Shown: piece by piece, positions 43,215 through 52,667 of the stretch
How the letters are laid out: every line of letters starts with the position of its first letter
How positions within the stretch are numbered: the stretch's first letter is position 1
Source of the DNA: Hydrogenophaga sp.
GTDB lineage: Bacteria > Pseudomonadota > Gammaproteobacteria > Burkholderiales > Burkholderiaceae_C
Length of the DNA stretch: 64,000 nt
Direction of reading: 5' to 3'
NCBI GenBank assembly: GCA_016741995.1
Contig: JACVCO010000020.1
Location: 1 to 64,000, forward strand
Notes under the pieces: generated by a model
Told to the model about the DNA's origin: nothing
Database searches by the model: none
Seen by the model: only the letters and a program-made list of their open reading frames with translations
Translations under genes and position numbers: made by a program

Positions 43215-44090
43215 ATGACCGCCGCCTCGCTGCCTTTGCCGGCAGCGCCCGGCGCGCGGCGCTCCACGCGCCGCGTGCTGCCGGGCTTCAACCTCACGCT
43301 GGGTTACACGCTGCTCTACCTGAGCCTGATCGTGCTGATCCCGTTGTCGGCGCTGGTCTTCAAGACCCTGTCGATGACCTGGCCGCAGTTCTGGGAGGCC
43401 GTGGCCTCGCCGCGCGTGCTGGCCTCCTACCGCCTCACCTTCGGCGCCTCGCTGATCGCCGCCACCGTCAACGTGGTGTTCGGCCTGCTGGTGGCCTGGG
43501 TGCTGGTGCGCTACACCTTCCCGGGCAAGAAGATCGTCGACGCCCTGGTGGACCTGCCCTTCGCGCTGCCCACCGCCGTGGCCGGCATCTCGCTCACCGC
43601 GCTGCTGGCCGACAACGGCTGGATCGGTCAGTACTTCGCGCCGCTGGGCATCCAGCTCGCGTTCAACCCGAACGGCGTGGTCATCGCGCTCATCTTCATC
43701 GGCCTGCCCTTCGTGGTGCGCACGGTGCAACCCGTGCTGGAAGACACCGAGAAGGAACTCGAAGAAGCGGCCAGCAGCCTGGGCGCCACGCGCTGGCAGA
43801 TCTTCTGGCGGGTGATCTTCCCGAGCATCGCGCCCGCGCTGCTCACCGGCTTCGCCATGGCCTTCGCGCGCGCGGTGGGTGAGTACGGCTCGGTGATCTT
43901 CATCGCCGGCAACATGCCCATGGTCTCCGAGATCACGCCGCTGATCATCATCGCCAAGCTGGAGCAGTACGACTACGCCGGCGCCACCGCCGTGGCCACC
44001 GTCATGCTGATCATCTCCTTCATCCTGCTGCTGGTCATCAACGGCCTGCAGGCCTGGCAGCGCAAGCGTTCCGGGGGGGCGATGGCATGA
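43215..44090 (+). CDS. cysT: Sulfate ABC transporter permease CysT
   Basis: The 291-residue CysT (CysU) permease starts 3 bases after sbp. It has about six to seven helices and the EAA loop [60 protein letters not shown] and [24 protein letters not shown] are strongly conserved in CysT. It forms the membrane channel with CysW for sulfate and thiosulfate. Confidence 0.97.
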   Translation: MTAASLPLPAAPGARRSTRRVLPGFNLTLGYTLLYLSLIVLIPLSALVFKTLSMTWPQFWEAVASPRVLASYRLTFGASLIAATVNVVFGLLVAWVLVRYTFPGKKIVDALVDLPFALPTAVAGISLTALLADNGWIGQYFAPLGIQLAFNPNGVVIALIFIGLPFVVRTVQPVLEDTEKELEEAASSLGATRWQIFWRVIFPSIAPALLTGFAMAFARAVGEYGSVIFIAGNMPMVSEITPLIIIAKLEQYDYAGATAVATVMLIISFILLLVINGLQAWQRKRSGGAMA

Positions 44091-44977
44091 GCATCGTCCG
44101 TACCGAGGCGCCCTGGGTGCGCCGCACGCTGATCACCATCGCGCTCATCTTCATGGTGCTGTTCCTGGTGATGCCGCTCGCCGCGGTGTTCACCGAGGCA
44201 CTGCGCAAGGGCTGGGATGCGTATTGGGGAGCCCTCAAGGAGCCCGATGCCTGGTCGGCGATCCGCCTCACGCTGCTCACCGCGGCGGTGGCGGTGCCGC
44301 TGAACCTGGTGTTCGGCGTGGCCGCGGCCTGGGCCATCGCCAAGTTCGAGTTCCGTGGCAAGGCCTTCCTCACCACGCTGATCGACCTGCCGTTCTCGGT
44401 ATCGCCCGTGGTCGCCGGCCTGATCTACGTGCTGGTGTTCGGCGCGCAGGGCTGGTTCGGCCCCTGGCTGGCCGAGCACGACATCAAGATCGTGTTCGCC
44501 GTGCCCGGCATCATCCTGGCCACCGTCTTCGTCACCTTCCCCTTCATCGCGCGCGAACTCATCCCGTTGATGCAGGCGCAGGGCAACGACGAGGAACAGG
44601 CCGCGCAGGTGCTGGGCGCCAGCGGCTGGCAGACCTTCTGGTACGTCACGCTGCCCAACATCAAGTGGGGCCTGATCTACGGCGTGATCCTCTGCAACGC
44701 GCGCGCCATGGGCGAGTTCGGTGCGGTCTCGGTGGTCTCGGGCCACATCCGCGGCCAGACCAACACCATGCCGCTGCACGTCGAGGTGCTCTACAACGAG
44801 TACCAGTCCGTCGCGGCCTTCGCGGTGGCCTCGCTGCTGGCGCTGCTGGCCCTGGTCACGCTGGTCATCAAGACCGTTGCCGAATGGCGCATGGAGCGCG
44901 AGCTCAAGGCCCTGGCCGAACTGCCCCCCGAACGTCCGCGCACCGACACGCCCGCCATCGCCGGAGCCCATCCATGA
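44087..44977 (+). CDS. cysW: Sulfate ABC transporter permease CysW
   Basis: The 296-residue CysW permease overlaps cysT by 4 bases (ATGA). It has six helices and the EAA loop [60 protein letters not shown] and [34 protein letters not shown] are CysW signatures. Pairs with CysT. Confidence 0.97.
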   Translation: MSIVRTEAPWVRRTLITIALIFMVLFLVMPLAAVFTEALRKGWDAYWGALKEPDAWSAIRLTLLTAAVAVPLNLVFGVAAAWAIAKFEFRGKAFLTTLIDLPFSVSPVVAGLIYVLVFGAQGWFGPWLAEHDIKIVFAVPGIILATVFVTFPFIARELIPLMQAQGNDEEQAAQVLGASGWQTFWYVTLPNIKWGLIYGVILCNARAMGEFGAVSVVSGHIRGQTNTMPLHVEVLYNEYQSVAAFAVASLLALLALVTLVIKTVAEWRMERELKALAELPPERPRTDTPAIAGAHP

Positions 44978-45978
44978 GCATCAACGTCCAGAACATCTCC
45001 AAGCACTTCGGCAGTTTCCACGCGCTGGACAACATCCAGCTCGACATCGAAAGCGGCGAGCTGCTGGCCCTGCTCGGCCCCTCGGGCTGCGGCAAGACCA
45101 CGCTGCTGCGCATCATCGCGGGCCTGGAAACGGCGGACGCCGGCCAGATCGTGATCAGCGGCGAGGACAGCACGCACGTGCACGTGCGCGAGCGCAACGT
45201 GGGCTTCGTGTTCCAGCACTACGCGCTGTTCCGCCACATGACGGTGGCCGACAATGTGGCCTTCGGCCTGCGCGTGAAGCCGCGCAGCGAGCGTCCGAGC
45301 GAAAGCCAGATCAAGGCCAAGGTGCACGACCTGCTCAAGCTGGTTCAGCTCGACTGGCTGGCCGAGCGCTACCCGGCGCAGCTGTCCGGCGGGCAACGCC
45401 AGCGCATCGCCCTGGCGCGCGCGCTCGCGGTGGAGCCCAAGGTGCTGCTGCTCGACGAGCCCTTCGGCGCGCTCGACGCCCAGGTGCGCAAGGAACTGCG
45501 CCGCTGGCTGCGCCGCCTGCACGACGAGCTGCACGTCACCAGCATCTTCGTCACGCACGACCAGGAAGAGGCCCTGGAAGTGGCCGACCGCGTGGTGCTG
45601 ATGAACCACGGCAGGATCGAACAGGTGGGCAGCCCGCGCGACGTGTGGGAGCACCCGGCCACGCCCTTCGTGGCGCGCTTCCTCGGCGGCGTGCCGCTGG
45701 TGGGCGACGGCACGCGCCCGCTGCGCCCGCACGAGCTCGAGGTGCGCCGCCTGGCGCCTGGCGAGCGCACCGCGGGTGGCGTCGTGGCCACGCTGCGCCG
45801 CGCGCTGGTGCTCGACCCGGTGGTGCGCCTGGAACTCGAGCCCGAGTCGGGCGCGCACGACCTGATCGAGGCCCGCCTGGGCACCGCGCAGTTCGACGCG
45901 CTGGGCCTGCGCGAGGGCGACACGGTGCTGGTGGCGCCGCGCGCGTCGATCGCCACGGCGGATCAGGCGCTGGCCTGA
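44974..45978 (+). CDS. cysA: Sulfate ABC transporter ATP-binding protein CysA
   Basis: The 334-residue ATPase has Walker [11 protein letters not shown]-loop [22 protein letters not shown], signature [15 protein letters not shown] and Walker [21 protein letters not shown], all CysA-type, followed by a TOBE-like C-terminal domain from about residue 245. It overlaps cysW by 4 bases. The end overlaps the convergent DUF3445 gene by 16 bases. Confidence 0.97.
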   Translation: MSINVQNISKHFGSFHALDNIQLDIESGELLALLGPSGCGKTTLLRIIAGLETADAGQIVISGEDSTHVHVRERNVGFVFQHYALFRHMTVADNVAFGLRVKPRSERPSESQIKAKVHDLLKLVQLDWLAERYPAQLSGGQRQRIALARALAVEPKVLLLDEPFGALDAQVRKELRRWLRRLHDELHVTSIFVTHDQEEALEVADRVVLMNHGRIEQVGSPRDVWEHPATPFVARFLGGVPLVGDGTRPLRPHELEVRRLAPGERTAGGVVATLRRALVLDPVVRLELEPESGAHDLIEARLGTAQFDALGLREGDTVLVAPRASIATADQALA

Positions 45979-46796
45979 TCCAGCTCCGCCAGCAACCGCC
46001 CGCGCACCGCGGCCATGCCGCGGTAGGCCACCACGGCGTCACTCATCGACGCCAGCGCGGTGCGCAGTTGCGCTGCGCGCGTGGGCGCCACCGCCAGCAC
46101 CGCCCCCAGCGGCGCCACCATCACGCGGATGAAAAACACGCCGGCCTTGAGCTGCGGCAGCGGCAAGGTGGTCTGGCGCTCGACGCGAAAGAAGGCGTGA
46201 TCGATCAGGCGGCCGTGCGCACCGGCCCCCGACAGCGCGTCGTCCCAGCGCCGGCGGCGCGTCTCGGGGTGCTGGGCCAGCCCGCCGTCGGGCGCCACCA
46301 GCCACACATGGCGCTCCATGGACGACTGGCGAAAGGCCATGTCCACGATGCCGCGCGCGGCCCCGAGCAGCAGGGCGTTGTCGGCCACGGGCGCATGGAT
46401 CGCCGTGAAATCCTGGCCCTGCTTGTCGGCCGGGTTCCAGCTCGACGGGAAGCACACCGACAACAGGCGCGCGCGAAAACCGTCGGCCTCGTCGGCGAGC
46501 ACCACGAAATCTTCCTGCAGGCCCAGCGTGAGCGCGTCGACCGTGGGCGCCAGCGTCTCGCCGGTCTCGCGCCGGTGCACCTCGGCCACCGCCTGCAGCA
46601 CCGCCGCATCGGCCCGGCCCACGGGCGCGCGCGCCGGGTCGGCCAGCACCGCCCGCTTGGCCTCGGCGTACGCGGGGGCCAACGCGTCGCGGTGCAACAA
46701 GGGCGGCGGCCCCGGCAGGCGCGACAGGCCGGGCTGCATGCGAAACGGGCTCACCACCGGCCAGGGCATGGCGGGGGCGGGGGTCAGGACCTGCAT
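45963..46796 (-). CDS. DUF3445 / haem-dependent oxidative N-demethylase family protein
   Basis: The 277-residue protein matches the HODM alpha-subunit family: [50 protein letters not shown], then [20 protein letters not shown], the haem PAS-like fold found in dimethylamine N-demethylase. I take ATG 46796. It converges with cysA (tail overlap of 16 bases). Known members oxidatively demethylate methylated amines; substrate here unknown. None of the other subunits of the HODM complex is seen nearby. Confidence 0.82.
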   Translation of the reverse strand: MQVLTPAPAMPWPVVSPFRMQPGLSRLPGPPPLLHRDALAPAYAEAKRAVLADPARAPVGRADAAVLQAVAEVHRRETGETLAPTVDALTLGLQEDFVVLADEADGFRARLLSVCFPSSWNPADKQGQDFTAIHAPVADNALLLGAARGIVDMAFRQSSMERHVWLVAPDGGLAQHPETRRRRWDDALSGAGAHGRLIDHAFFRVERQTTLPLPQLKAGVFFIRVMVAPLGAVLAVAPTRAAQLRTALASMSDAVVAYRGMAAVRGRLLAELDQASA

Positions 46797-46858
46797 CGCC
46801 CGATCATCGCCCGCGCGTGCGCTGGCGATGGGGCCAATGACCTCGCAGAATGCACGCC

Positions 46859-47050
46859 ATGAAAACCGCCACTTTTCTTCTCGCCGCGCTGGCACTGGCC
46901 GGTTGCGCCGCGCCACCTCCGCCCCCGACGACCCCGCCCGCGGACACCGTGGCCTGCACACAGGACGTGATGCAGTGCCCCGATGGCCGCTTCGTCGGCC
47001 GCCGTCCCCCGGCCTGCGCGTTCGATTGCGGCCCGCCCACGGCGCGCTGA
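46859..47050 (+). CDS. Small cysteine-containing lipoprotein
   Basis: This 63-residue lipoprotein has signal and lipobox MKTATFLLAALALAGCAAPP. After a proline/threonine linker is a compact domain with four cysteines (VACTQDVMQCPDGRFVGRRPPACAFDC). The C-x6-C-x12-C-x3-C spacing with CPDG resembles small Kazal-like or conserved hypothetical lipoproteins of proteobacteria. A start at 46850 would add three residues. Too small for most gene callers. Function unknown. Confidence 0.75.
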   Translation: MKTATFLLAALALAGCAAPPPPPTTPPADTVACTQDVMQCPDGRFVGRRPPACAFDCGPPTAR

Positions 47051-47139
47051 GTCCCCCGTGGCGCGGCCGCGACACCACAGGGCACGGGAACCCTCGCTGT
47101 CTTGATGGGGTCATTCGAAGGTCACAACCTCACCGCCCC

Positions 47140-47784
47140 ATGAGCCACCCCCTTGCCCGCCGCCTGCGCCGCGCCGCCATCCGCCACGAGCGGCGCTGCC
47201 GCGCGCCGGCGGCAGGCACCGGCTCCGCACCCGCGCAGAGCCTGACATTGGCCGAGTTGCTGCGCCTGCACGGCGAGGGCTCGCTGCCGGTGCTGGTGAT
47301 GCTGCTGTCGCTGTTCACGCTGATCCCGGTGGGCGGCGCGGGCTGGTTCGTGAGCTTCTTCATCGTGGCGCTGGGCTGGTACTGGGCCCAGGGGCGCGAG
47401 CGTGTGGAGTTGCCGGCCGCGCTGGGCCGGCTGGCGCTCAACGAGCGCTGGTCGCTGCGCAGCCTGCACGCCCTGGCCTGGCTGTACCGCAGCGCCAGCC
47501 GCTGGCTGCGCCCACGCTGGCAGGCCTGGCGCCACGAACGCACGCGCGGCTGGTGGGGTGGCTGGATCGCCGTGATGGCGGTCATCATCTTTCTGCCACT
47601 GCCCTTCGGCAACGTGCTGCCCAGCCTCAGCCTGGTGCTGCTGGGCCTGGGCTGGATGTTCCGCGATGGCATCGCGCTGCTGGCGGCCAGTGCGGCGGGC
47701 ATCGGCGCGCTGGCCTACACCGTGGCCTTCGGGCAGCTCGCCATCGACCTCACGCAGCGCGGCTGGCAGTGGCTCACCGGCTGA
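47140..47784 (+). CDS. ExoD-family membrane protein
   Basis: This 214-residue membrane protein has ExoD-type features: SLTLAELLRLHGEGSLPVLVMLLSLFTLIPVGGAGW near the N terminus, the loop around RLALNERWSLR, and FLPLPFGNVLPSLSLVLLGLGWMFRDGIALL. ExoD influences exopolysaccharide synthesis in rhizobia, but its mechanism is unknown. About four helices. A basic N-terminal stretch (HPLARRLRRAAIRHERRCR) precedes the first helix. It stands alone with no partner gene. Confidence 0.85.
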   Translation: MSHPLARRLRRAAIRHERRCRAPAAGTGSAPAQSLTLAELLRLHGEGSLPVLVMLLSLFTLIPVGGAGWFVSFFIVALGWYWAQGRERVELPAALGRLALNERWSLRSLHALAWLYRSASRWLRPRWQAWRHERTRGWWGGWIAVMAVIIFLPLPFGNVLPSLSLVLLGLGWMFRDGIALLAASAAGIGALAYTVAFGQLAIDLTQRGWQWLTG

Positions 47785-47842
47785 GCGGCGGCGGGTGGGG
47801 AGCACCTAGAATCGCCCGACCCTCTTTTCGACCCTCAGCCCG

Positions 47843-49297
47843 GTGGACAAAGACCCCTTGAACGACTGTCCGCTCTATGTGGACCTGGACGGCACGCTCA
47901 CGCCCAGCGACACGCTGCACGAGTCGGCCATGCTGTTCATTTGCCGGCACCCCATGAACCTGCTGCGCATGCTCGGCTGGCTGGGGCGTGGCAAGGCCGG
48001 CTTCAAGCGCGCCCTGGCCGACGCCGTGCAGCCGGAGCCGGCCCGGCTGCCCTGGCGCGAGGATTTCATCCAGTTCCTGCGCGCCGAGCACGCGCGCGGG
48101 CGCACGCTGGTGCTGGCCAGCGCGGCCGACGAACGCATCGGCCAGCGCGTGGCGGCGCACCTGGGCGTGTTCAGCGCGGTGCTGGGCACGGCCGATGGCG
48201 GGCGCAACCTCAGCCGTGCGGCCAAGCGCGAGGCCATCACGGCGCACGCGCGTTCGCTCGGGCACGAGCGCTGGGCCTACGCAGGCAACAGCAACGACGA
48301 CATCGCCGTGTGGGATGGCGCAGCCCAGGCGATCGCCGTGAACGCGCCCGCGGGCGTGTTGCGGCGCTTGCAGCAGCAACACCCGGCGGCGCAGGTGTTC
48401 GAGCACCACCCCACCTCGCTCAAGACCGTGCTGCGCGCGATCCGCCTCAAGCAGTGGTCCAAGAACGGCCTCATCTTCCTGCCGCTGCTGGCCGCGCACT
48501 CGCTCGATCCGCAGTTGTGGCTGCAGGTCATCGCGGCCTTCATCGCCTTCGGCCTGTGCGCCTCGGCCACCTACCTCGTCAACGACCTGCTCGACCTGCC
48601 CAACGACCGCGTGCACCGCATCAAGCGCCTGCGCCCGCTGGCCGCGGGCACGGTGACCATCGCCACCGCGGTGCCGCTGGGCGTGGCCATGCTCGTCGCG
48701 GCGTTCGGGCTCGCGATCTGGGTGGGCTGGCCCTTCACGCTGGTGCTGGCCATCTACACCGCACTCACCCTGGCGTACTCGATGCGCTGGAAGCGCATCG
48801 CGCTGTTCGACGTGCTGCTGCTGGCCACGCTGTACACGCTGCGCATCGGCGCCGGTGCCGCGGCCACGGGCGTGGACCTGTCCAACTGGCTGCTCGCGAT
48901 CTCGATCTTCCTGTTCCTGAGCCTGGCGCTGGTCAAGCGCTGCGCCGAACTCGAGGAAGCGGTGGACGAACACAGCGCGCTGGCCCCGGGCCGCGGCTAC
49001 CAGCCACGCGACCTGCCCTCGCTGCGAAGCATGGGCATGTCCAGCGGCTTCATGGCGGTGCTGGTGCTGGCGCTCTACATCGACTCGCCCGTGAGCCGCT
49101 CCCTCTATGCCCAGCCCGACGTGCTCTGGGCCGCTTCGCCGGTGCTGCTGCTGTGGATCATGCGCATCTGGCTCAAGACGGGCCGGCGCGAACTGCACGG
49201 CGAAGACCCGCTGGCCTTCGCCTTGAAGGACCCGTTCAGCTGGGCCACGCTGGCCGTGATGATCTGCATCGGCCTGCTCGCCACCATCGGTCTGTGA
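47843..49297 (+). CDS. HAD-UbiA fusion: phosphatase plus DPPR-synthase-like prenyltransferase
   Basis: The 484-residue fusion has an N-terminal HAD phosphatase (D14-x-D16-G-T, residues about 10-190, with GNSNDDIAVWDG) and a C-terminal UbiA domain (about 195-484). The UbiA motif N247-DLLDLPND with RIKRLRPLAAG and YSMRWKRIALFDVLLLATLYTLR resembles decaprenyl-phosphate phosphoribosyltransferase, which moves phosphoribose onto polyprenyl phosphate; the HAD part could then remove the 5-phosphate. GTG start at 47843. It is followed by an SMR flippase-like gene and a GT39 gene, consistent with a lipid-linked pentose pathway. Confidence 0.88.
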   Translation: MDKDPLNDCPLYVDLDGTLTPSDTLHESAMLFICRHPMNLLRMLGWLGRGKAGFKRALADAVQPEPARLPWREDFIQFLRAEHARGRTLVLASAADERIGQRVAAHLGVFSAVLGTADGGRNLSRAAKREAITAHARSLGHERWAYAGNSNDDIAVWDGAAQAIAVNAPAGVLRRLQQQHPAAQVFEHHPTSLKTVLRAIRLKQWSKNGLIFLPLLAAHSLDPQLWLQVIAAFIAFGLCASATYLVNDLLDLPNDRVHRIKRLRPLAAGTVTIATAVPLGVAMLVAAFGLAIWVGWPFTLVLAIYTALTLAYSMRWKRIALFDVLLLATLYTLRIGAGAAATGVDLSNWLLAISIFLFLSLALVKRCAELEEAVDEHSALAPGRGYQPRDLPSLRSMGMSSGFMAVLVLALYIDSPVSRSLYAQPDVLWAASPVLLLWIMRIWLKTGRRELHGEDPLAFALKDPFSWATLAVMICIGLLATIGL

Positions 49298-49301
49298 CCC
49301 C

Positions 49302-49664
49302 ATGAAATCCGTTGCCCTCTCGCTCGCCGTGTTCTGTGTGCTGCTGTCCTCCGCGGCGCAATTGGCCATGAGGCGCGGCATGAGCCAGGGTGGCGGCGAC
49401 ATCGCCGGCACCTACCTGCAGGCCTTCACCAGCCCCATGGTGTGGTTCGGTCTGTGCCTGTACGGCATCAGCGCCGTGCTGTGGCTGTGGGTGCTCTCGC
49501 GACTCGACGTCTCGCTGGCCTACCCGCTCGTGAGCCTGGGTTTCGTGGTCACCATGCTGCTGGGCATCCTGTGGCTGGGCGAACCGTTCTCTTGGGTGCG
49601 CGTGGCCGGCTGCACCCTCATCGTCCTCGGCGTGAGCCTGCTCGCGCTGGACGCGCACGCGTGA
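49302..49664 (+). CDS. SMR/EamA-like small membrane protein (candidate polyprenyl-sugar flippase)
   Basis: This 120-residue protein has four predicted helices, as in SMR transporters and the ArnE/ArnF flippase subunits: SVALSLAVFCVLLSSAAQLAMRRGM, VWFGLCLYGISAVLWLWVLSRLDVSLAYPL and the final TM LIVLGVSLLAL. WLGEP after helix III is typical of SMR. It lies 4 bases after the HAD-UbiA gene and overlaps the GT39 start, so flipping a lipid-linked sugar is the likely job, but multidrug efflux cannot be excluded. Confidence 0.85.
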   Translation: MKSVALSLAVFCVLLSSAAQLAMRRGMSQGGGDIAGTYLQAFTSPMVWFGLCLYGISAVLWLWVLSRLDVSLAYPLVSLGFVVTMLLGILWLGEPFSWVRVAGCTLIVLGVSLLALDAHA

Positions 49665-51202
49665 TACCCCGCGACGACCTCTCGCTCGCGGCCGCGCGCC
49701 GCGTGTTCTGGTGGGCCTTCGTCGGCACGCTCGCACTCAAGGTGCTGCTCGCAGGCCTTTTCCCCTTCACCGGCGACGAAGCCTTCTTCTACCAGTGGGG
49801 CGTGCGCCCGGCCTGGCACTACTCCGACCACCCACCCCTGGTGGGCTGGCTGCTCGCCGTGCTGCACGCCATCAGCGACGCGCCCATCGTGCTGCGCAGC
49901 GTGACGCTGCTCGTCACGAGCGTGATCGCGCTGCTGGTGGTGGATCTGTTGCGCCGCCTGCTGCCCGAGGAACGCGAGGCGCAGGCCTGGCTTGCGGGCG
50001 CGGTGTACCTCGCTCTGCCCTGGAGCTGGCTGTTCGTGCTCGTGACCACCGACACGATGCTGATCCTGTTCATGGCCTTGTCGTTCTGGGCCTACGTGCG
50101 GGCCGACACCGCCGAACGCGGCAGCGGCTGGTACCTGCTCAGCGGCGCGCTGCTGGGCGCGGCCTTCTTCAGCAAGTACTTCGCGGCCCTGCTCGGCTTT
50201 GCCTACGCCGTGCACGCCTGGGGCTGGCGGCGCGATCGCTGGTGGGCACCGTTCCTCGTCTTCGTCGCGGCGCTGCCCGCGATCCTGGGCAACCTCTGGC
50301 TCAACGCCCTGCACGGCTGGAGCCACGTGATGTTCAACGTGTTCAACCGCAACGAAGCATCCGCCTGGTCGATGAAGACCTTCCTGACCTTCGCGGTGAT
50401 GGCGCTCTATCTCGTCACGCCCTGGTGGCTGTGGCGCGCCGCGCGTTCGCGCGCCCCGGCCGGTGTGAGCGCCACGGCGCGCACCACGCTGGCGGTGCTG
50501 TGGCTCTTCCCCCTCGTGGTGTTCGCGCTGCTGGCCACGCGCCGCACCATCGGCCTGCACTGGGTGCTGGGCTTCGTGCCGGTGTTCGCCGTTTGGGCCG
50601 GCCTGCGCACCGACGTGCGCCCGTTGCGCCGCCTGCTGGCCTACACCGTGGCGCTGTCCGTGCCGCACCTGCTGGGGGTGCTGGTGCTGGCGCTCGGGCC
50701 AACGTCGTGGTTTGCCAGCACCAAGTGGGCCGACCGCGCGGTGTTCCTGCGTGAAAACACCGCGGTGGTGGCCGCGCTGCGCGACGGGTTGCCCGGCGAC
50801 GCCGTGCTCATGGCCCAGGCCTACAACCCCGCGGCCATGCTGGCCTACCGGGCGGGCCACTACGTGCCGGTGTTCGGCTCCGGCCGCTACCACTCGCGCC
50901 AGGACGATCTGGTCGTCGACTTCCGCGCCTTCGATGGCAAACACGTCCGCGTCTTCCATTACGACGAGCCGGACCTCGCCGCCTACACGCCGTACTTCGA
51001 GCGCGTGAGCAAACGCCCGTTCACCATCGATGGCGCGGAGTTCTGGCAGGTCGATGGCGAGGGCTTCCGCTTCGCGCCCTACCGCGAGCAGGTGCTGGCC
51101 GCGATCGCGCGCGATTTCCACGACATCCCCCGCTGGCTGCCGGTGCTGGGCGACCCGTTCTGCGAACGCTACGGCTTCGCCGACTGCTCGCCAGGGCGCT
51201 GA
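49661..51202 (+). CDS. GT39 (ArnT/PMT-type) membrane glycosyltransferase
   Basis: The 513-residue GT-C fold enzyme has about eleven helices with the catalytic loop FTGDEAFFYQWGVRPAWHYSDHPPLVGW (DE motif) after the first helix, and the large C-terminal periplasmic domain. The start is a GTG that overlaps the SMR stop (GTGA). ArnT-type enzymes transfer a sugar from polyprenyl phosphate to lipid A or other acceptors in the periplasm. With the UbiA and SMR genes it completes a donor, flip, transfer set. The acceptor is unknown. Confidence 0.92.
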   Translation: MIPRDDLSLAAARRVFWWAFVGTLALKVLLAGLFPFTGDEAFFYQWGVRPAWHYSDHPPLVGWLLAVLHAISDAPIVLRSVTLLVTSVIALLVVDLLRRLLPEEREAQAWLAGAVYLALPWSWLFVLVTTDTMLILFMALSFWAYVRADTAERGSGWYLLSGALLGAAFFSKYFAALLGFAYAVHAWGWRRDRWWAPFLVFVAALPAILGNLWLNALHGWSHVMFNVFNRNEASAWSMKTFLTFAVMALYLVTPWWLWRAARSRAPAGVSATARTTLAVLWLFPLVVFALLATRRTIGLHWVLGFVPVFAVWAGLRTDVRPLRRLLAYTVALSVPHLLGVLVLALGPTSWFASTKWADRAVFLRENTAVVAALRDGLPGDAVLMAQAYNPAAMLAYRAGHYVPVFGSGRYHSRQDDLVVDFRAFDGKHVRVFHYDEPDLAAYTPYFERVSKRPFTIDGAEFWQVDGEGFRFAPYREQVLAAIARDFHDIPRWLPVLGDPFCERYGFADCSPGR

Positions 51203-51240
51203 CCCCCGCACCCGCACCCTCGCCCGGCCGCGTGGCCCCA

Positions 51241-51264
51241 CTCATATGATGGTCATCATATGAG
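51241..51264. promoter_or_regulatory. TetR operator 1 (24-bp palindrome)
   Basis: CTCATATGATG-GT-CATCATATGAG is an exact palindrome of 11-bp arms around 2 bases, placed 33 bases before the TetR ATG. Autoregulation by that repressor is the natural reading. A second copy lies upstream of the SDR gene. Confidence 0.82.
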
Positions 51265-51296
51265 GCTATCCTTTCGCTCCAGCCACGCCGACATCC

Positions 51297-51890
51297 ATGG
51301 AATCGCCCGCCACCCGCAAACAGGTCACCCACGACCGCATCCTCGACACCGCCGCGCGTGTGCTGCGCGACAGCGGCTTCCAGGGCGTCGGGGTGGCGGA
51401 CATCATGAAGCGCGCCGGGCTCACGCACGGCGGCTTCTATGCCCACTTTTCCTCGCGCGAGGCCATGCTGGCCGAAGCGCTCGAGCGTGCCGGGCAGGAC
51501 AGCCAGGCCCGGCTGCAACGCGCCCTTGCCGCGGGTGAGGCCAAGGCCGTCACGCGCTTTCGCGCCTTGGTGGAGGCCTACCTCGCCGACCGCCACCTGC
51601 GTTCGGCCGACAGCGGTTGCCCGGTGGCGGCGCTCGCCTCGGAGATGCCGCGGCAATCCGACGCGGTCCGCGCCGCCGCGGCCGCGCGTGTCACATCGCT
51701 GACGGCCGCCGTGGCGGCCACGCTCGGCCCGGACGCGCCGCGCGAGACCGCCGCCGTGATCGCCTCGCAACTGGTCGGCGCGCTGCAACTGGCCCGCACC
51801 CTGGGCGACAACACGCAGGGCCGGCGCCACCTCGCGGCCAGCCGACAGTTCCTGCTGGCGCACTTCGAACCCGCTCACCCCAACCGCTGA
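51297..51890 (+). CDS. TetR-family repressor
   Basis: This 197-residue repressor has an N-terminal HTH (TRKQVTHDRILDTAARVLRDSGFQGVGVADIMKRAGLTHGGFYAHFSSREAML) and a C-terminal ligand domain. The YAHF and LTHGGFYAHFSS pattern places it in the NemR/AcrR-like part. It is followed 72 bases later by an SDR gene and then a MATE exporter, each within reach of the same palindromic operator, so it most likely controls these three genes in response to a reactive or toxic compound. Confidence 0.92.
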   Translation: MESPATRKQVTHDRILDTAARVLRDSGFQGVGVADIMKRAGLTHGGFYAHFSSREAMLAEALERAGQDSQARLQRALAAGEAKAVTRFRALVEAYLADRHLRSADSGCPVAALASEMPRQSDAVRAAAAARVTSLTAAVAATLGPDAPRETAAVIASQLVGALQLARTLGDNTQGRRHLAASRQFLLAHFEPAHPNR

Positions 51891-51926
51891 AACGCCCGCG
51901 CCTTCGGCGCTTTTCTCCAACGGCCA

Positions 51927-51950
51927 CTCATATGATGGCCATCATATTTA
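51927..51950. promoter_or_regulatory. TetR operator 2 before the SDR gene
   Basis: CTCATATGATG-GC-CATCATAT matches operator 1 in the whole left arm and 8 of 11 bases of the right arm. It lies 13-36 bases before the SDR ATG, so bound repressor would block the SDR-MATE promoter. Confidence 0.8.
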
Positions 51951-51962
51951 CGAGGCCTCTCC

Positions 51963-52667
51963 ATGCACCCACTTGAAAACGCCACCGTCCTGATCACCGG
52001 TGCCAACCGCGGTATCGGCCTGGCTTTCGCACGCGAAGCCATCGCGCGTGGCGCGCGCCGCGTCTACGCCGCCAGCCGCAGCGGCGCCGCCGTGCCGGTC
52101 GCCGGCACCACGCCCCTGCAACTCGACGTCACCGATGCGCAGCAGGTGGCACGCGCCGCCCGCGAATGCGGTGATGTGACCCTGCTGATCAACAACGCCG
52201 GTGTGGCCGAGCTCGGCGGTTTCCTGCAGGACACGACGCTGGAGGCATCACGGCGCCAGCTCGACGTGAATTTCTTCGGCATGCTGCGCATGGCCCAGGC
52301 CTTCGCGCCGGTGCTCGCCGCCAACCGCGGTGGCGCAATGCTCAACGTGTTGTCGATCGCGAGCTGGATCAACCGGCCGCTGCTGGGCACCTACGGGGCC
52401 ACCAAGTCCGCGGCCTGGGCCCTCACCAACGGTCTGCGGCACGAGCTGCGCGCGCAAGGCACGCAGGTCACCGCACTGCACATGGGTTTCGTGGACACCG
52501 ATCTCACGCGCGGCATCGACGCGCCGAAGGCCACGCCCGAGGCCATTGTCCGGGCGGCGTTCGACGGCCTGCAGGCCGGCCTGCCCGAGGTGCTGGCCGA
52601 CCCGATGACGCAGCAGGTGAAGCAGTCCCTCGGGACGCCGGCCGCCGCCTACCTCGCGGCCGCATGA
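51963..52667 (+). CDS. Short-chain dehydrogenase/reductase
   Basis: A 234-residue classical SDR: cofactor motif TGANRGIG near residue 15, NNAGV for the structural motif, catalytic SIASW serine and the Y-x3-K in YGATKSAAW. Compact size suggests an aldehyde or ketone reductase using NADPH. The stop overlaps the MATE start by 4 bases. Preceded by TetR operator 2, so it is probably induced by the TetR ligand. Substrate unknown. Confidence 0.92.
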   Translation: MHPLENATVLITGANRGIGLAFAREAIARGARRVYAASRSGAAVPVAGTTPLQLDVTDAQQVARAARECGDVTLLINNAGVAELGGFLQDTTLEASRRQLDVNFFGMLRMAQAFAPVLAANRGGAMLNVLSIASWINRPLLGTYGATKSAAWALTNGLRHELRAQGTQVTALHMGFVDTDLTRGIDAPKATPEAIVRAAFDGLQAGLPEVLADPMTQQVKQSLGTPAAAYLAAA

